Program-made: the position numbers and the translations under genes
The notes under the pieces: generated by a model
The model's input: only the letters and a program-made list of their open reading frames with translations
What the model was told of the DNA's origin: nothing
The model's database searches: none
Shown here: positions 5,566-6,542 of the stretch, piece after piece
How the letters are laid out: each line of letters begins with the position of its first letter
Position numbering within the stretch: position 1 is the stretch's first letter
Assembly (NCBI GenBank): GCA_946623915.1
Contig: CAMORQ010000115.1
Location: 1-6,542, forward strand
Direction: 5' to 3'
Origin: an uncultured Coriobacteriaceae bacterium
GTDB taxonomy: Bacteria > Actinomycetota > Coriobacteriia > Coriobacteriales > Eggerthellaceae
Length of the DNA stretch: 6,542 nt

Positions 5566-5584
5566 AGGCTTTATTCGCCAAGAA
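5557..5584 (-). promoter_or_regulatory. Candidate sigma-70-type promoter of the winged-helix regulator gene
   Basis: On the - strand a perfect TATAAT (5562-5557) sits in a GC-rich setting. The best-spaced upstream hexamer is TTCTTG (5584-5579, 16-base spacer), a poor -35 match. Transcription would begin near 5550, leaving a leader of about 37 bases before the ATG at 5513. The -10 overlaps the thrC stop codon, so the regulator could be transcribed both from here and by read-through from thrC. Confidence 0.35.
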
Positions 5585-6542
5585 TGCGCACACGGCGTTT
5601 TCGACGTCTTTTTTCCCGGATTCGATAGTTTCCGAAAAGCGCAAAGGCAGCTCGTCGAGCACGGCTAGGCGTCCAGGTATGTCCGTGCAGCCTGTTTCCT
5701 CGGCGATAAGCGTGTTCAGCTGGCATCCCGTGAGCGCTTCGACGTCTTCGGGCAATGGCGCTTTGGGCTCCATGCCATGAAGGGCGCGATAGACGTTGTT
5801 GCCGAACTTCGCCCAGTGTGCGGTGCTGGCCACCAGGACGGGGTTGTCTGAGCGGAGACGCTGGGCCACCTTGTACGCTACTGCGGTGTGCGGGTCCATA
5901 AGATAGTCGTGCGCGCGGAACACTTCCGAAATCGTGGAAAGGCACTCGCTGCTGTCGACGGAGTCGCTTGCGAAATCCGCACGTAGCTTCGAGAACGTGT
6001 CGGCGTCAACCTGGAAACGGCGATGGGTCGAAAGGTCGCTCATCCAGCCGGCTATGGCATTCGCGTCGCGCCCCGTGAGCTCGAAGAGTTGCCGTTCCAG
6101 GTTGGAAGAGACCAGGATGTCCATGGACGGACTGGGCGTGAGCACGAAGGGACGATTGCTTATGTCGTAGGTGCCGGTGTTGATGAAGTCGGAGAGCACA
6201 CGGTTTTCGTTGCTCGCGCACAGGAGTCGTTCGATGGGCGTGCCCATTTGCTTTGCGTACCATGCCGCGAGGATGTTGCCGAAGTTTCCAGTGGGCACGC
6301 ACACGTCGATAGGCTCGCCTGGCTCGATTGAGCCGGCATCCGCCATCTGCGCGTAGGCCGAAATGTAGTACACGATCTGCGGAAGCAAACGCCCCCAGTT
6401 GATAGAGTTGGCGCTCGACAGGGCGATGCGATGGTCGTCCAGCAGCGTTTGCGCAAATTGCTCGTCGTTAAAAACCGCTTTGGCGCTGGTTTGGCAGTCG
6501 TCGAAGTTGCCGCGCACCGCCCAAACGAAGACGGTGTCGCCG
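5558..6542 (-). CDS. thrC: Threonine synthase, C-terminal part (truncated by window edge)
   Basis: Threonine synthase converts O-phospho-L-homoserine and water to L-threonine and phosphate with PLP, the last step of threonine biosynthesis in the cytoplasm. The frame is open to the right edge and gives 327 residues ending in NKALV. Recognisable blocks in order are GDTVFVWAVRGNFDDCQ at the edge, SANSINWGRLLPQIVYYISA, VCVPTGNFGNILAAWYAKQM (the PLP-phosphate-binding Gly/Asn loop), LLCASNENRVLSDFINTGTY, SPSMDILVSSNLERQLFEL, YLMDPHTAVAYKVAQ and ASTAHWAKFGNNVYRAL. The N-terminal part with the PLP-binding lysine lies outside the window. Full-length members of this class have close to 500 residues, so roughly a third is missing. 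The GTG at 6517-6515 is an internal valine codon, not the start. The frame shows no break. The stop codon lies within a palindrome that may regulate the next gene. Confidence 0.96.
   Translation of the reverse strand, partial: GDTVFVWAVRGNFDDCQTSAKAVFNDEQFAQTLLDDHRIALSSANSINWGRLLPQIVYYISAYAQMADAGSIEPGEPIDVCVPTGNFGNILAAWYAKQMGTPIERLLCASNENRVLSDFINTGTYDISNRPFVLTPSPSMDILVSSNLERQLFELTGRDANAIAGWMSDLSTHRRFQVDADTFSKLRADFASDSVDSSECLSTISEVFRAHDYLMDPHTAVAYKVAQRLRSDNPVLVASTAHWAKFGNNVYRALHGMEPKAPLPEDVEALTGCQLNTLIAEETGCTDIPGRLAVLDELPLRFSETIESGKKDVENAVCAFLANKALV

Noticed and set aside
6515..6517. GTG on the - strand as a possible start of thrC
   Set aside because: The frame continues to the window edge with threonine synthase-like residues GDTVFVWA before it, so it is an internal valine codon.

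Overview
This window reads as the chromosome of a GC-rich actinobacterium, most likely a member of the Coriobacteriia (Eggerthellaceae-like). That placement is an inference from three things: GC-rich codon use, the arrangement of the Tad (Flp-type) pilus genes, and a short stand-alone ModE-type winged-helix regulator of the kind common in that group. No sequence search could be run, so genus is left open.

Positions 1-5154 (+ strand) are the distal part of one tightly packed operon for a Tad/Flp pilus. The order is: the C-terminus of a TadC/TadB-type inner-membrane platform protein (1-204); a Flp-type prepilin (215-430); a very short TadE-like pseudopilin (420-641); a second TadE-like protein (607-1137); a 713-residue TadG-like protein with a pilin-like N-terminus and a large unassigned region (1138-3279); a third TadE-like protein (3270-3704); a small exported protein of unknown role (3704-4225); a DUF192 protein (4226-4552); and a zinc-ribbon protein with a long low-complexity tail (4549-5154). 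Neighbouring genes overlap or lie within about 10 bases of each other, so co-transcription and translational coupling are very likely. The operon promoter, the TadA ATPase and the prepilin peptidase are not in the window. Four of the five pilin-like proteins keep the G|Q-x-T-x-E cleavage signature. The TadG-like protein has Gly where Glu+5 should be.

Positions 5175-6542 are on the - strand and converge on the pilus operon. A threonine synthase gene enters truncated from the right edge (thrC, C-terminal 327 residues). It is followed 44 bases later by a 112-residue ModE N-terminal-domain-like regulator. A consensus TATAAT inside a perfect 13-bp palindrome lies exactly over the thrC stop codon. 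It is a candidate promoter and operator for the regulator gene. Only 20 bp separate the convergent stop codons, and no strong terminator is visible there.

There is no gene-free stretch longer than about 50 bases. I see no tRNA, rRNA, CRISPR array, insertion sequence or attachment site. The least understood part is the 3' accessory module of the pilus operon (exported protein, DUF192 protein, zinc-ribbon protein) together with the large TadG-like protein.
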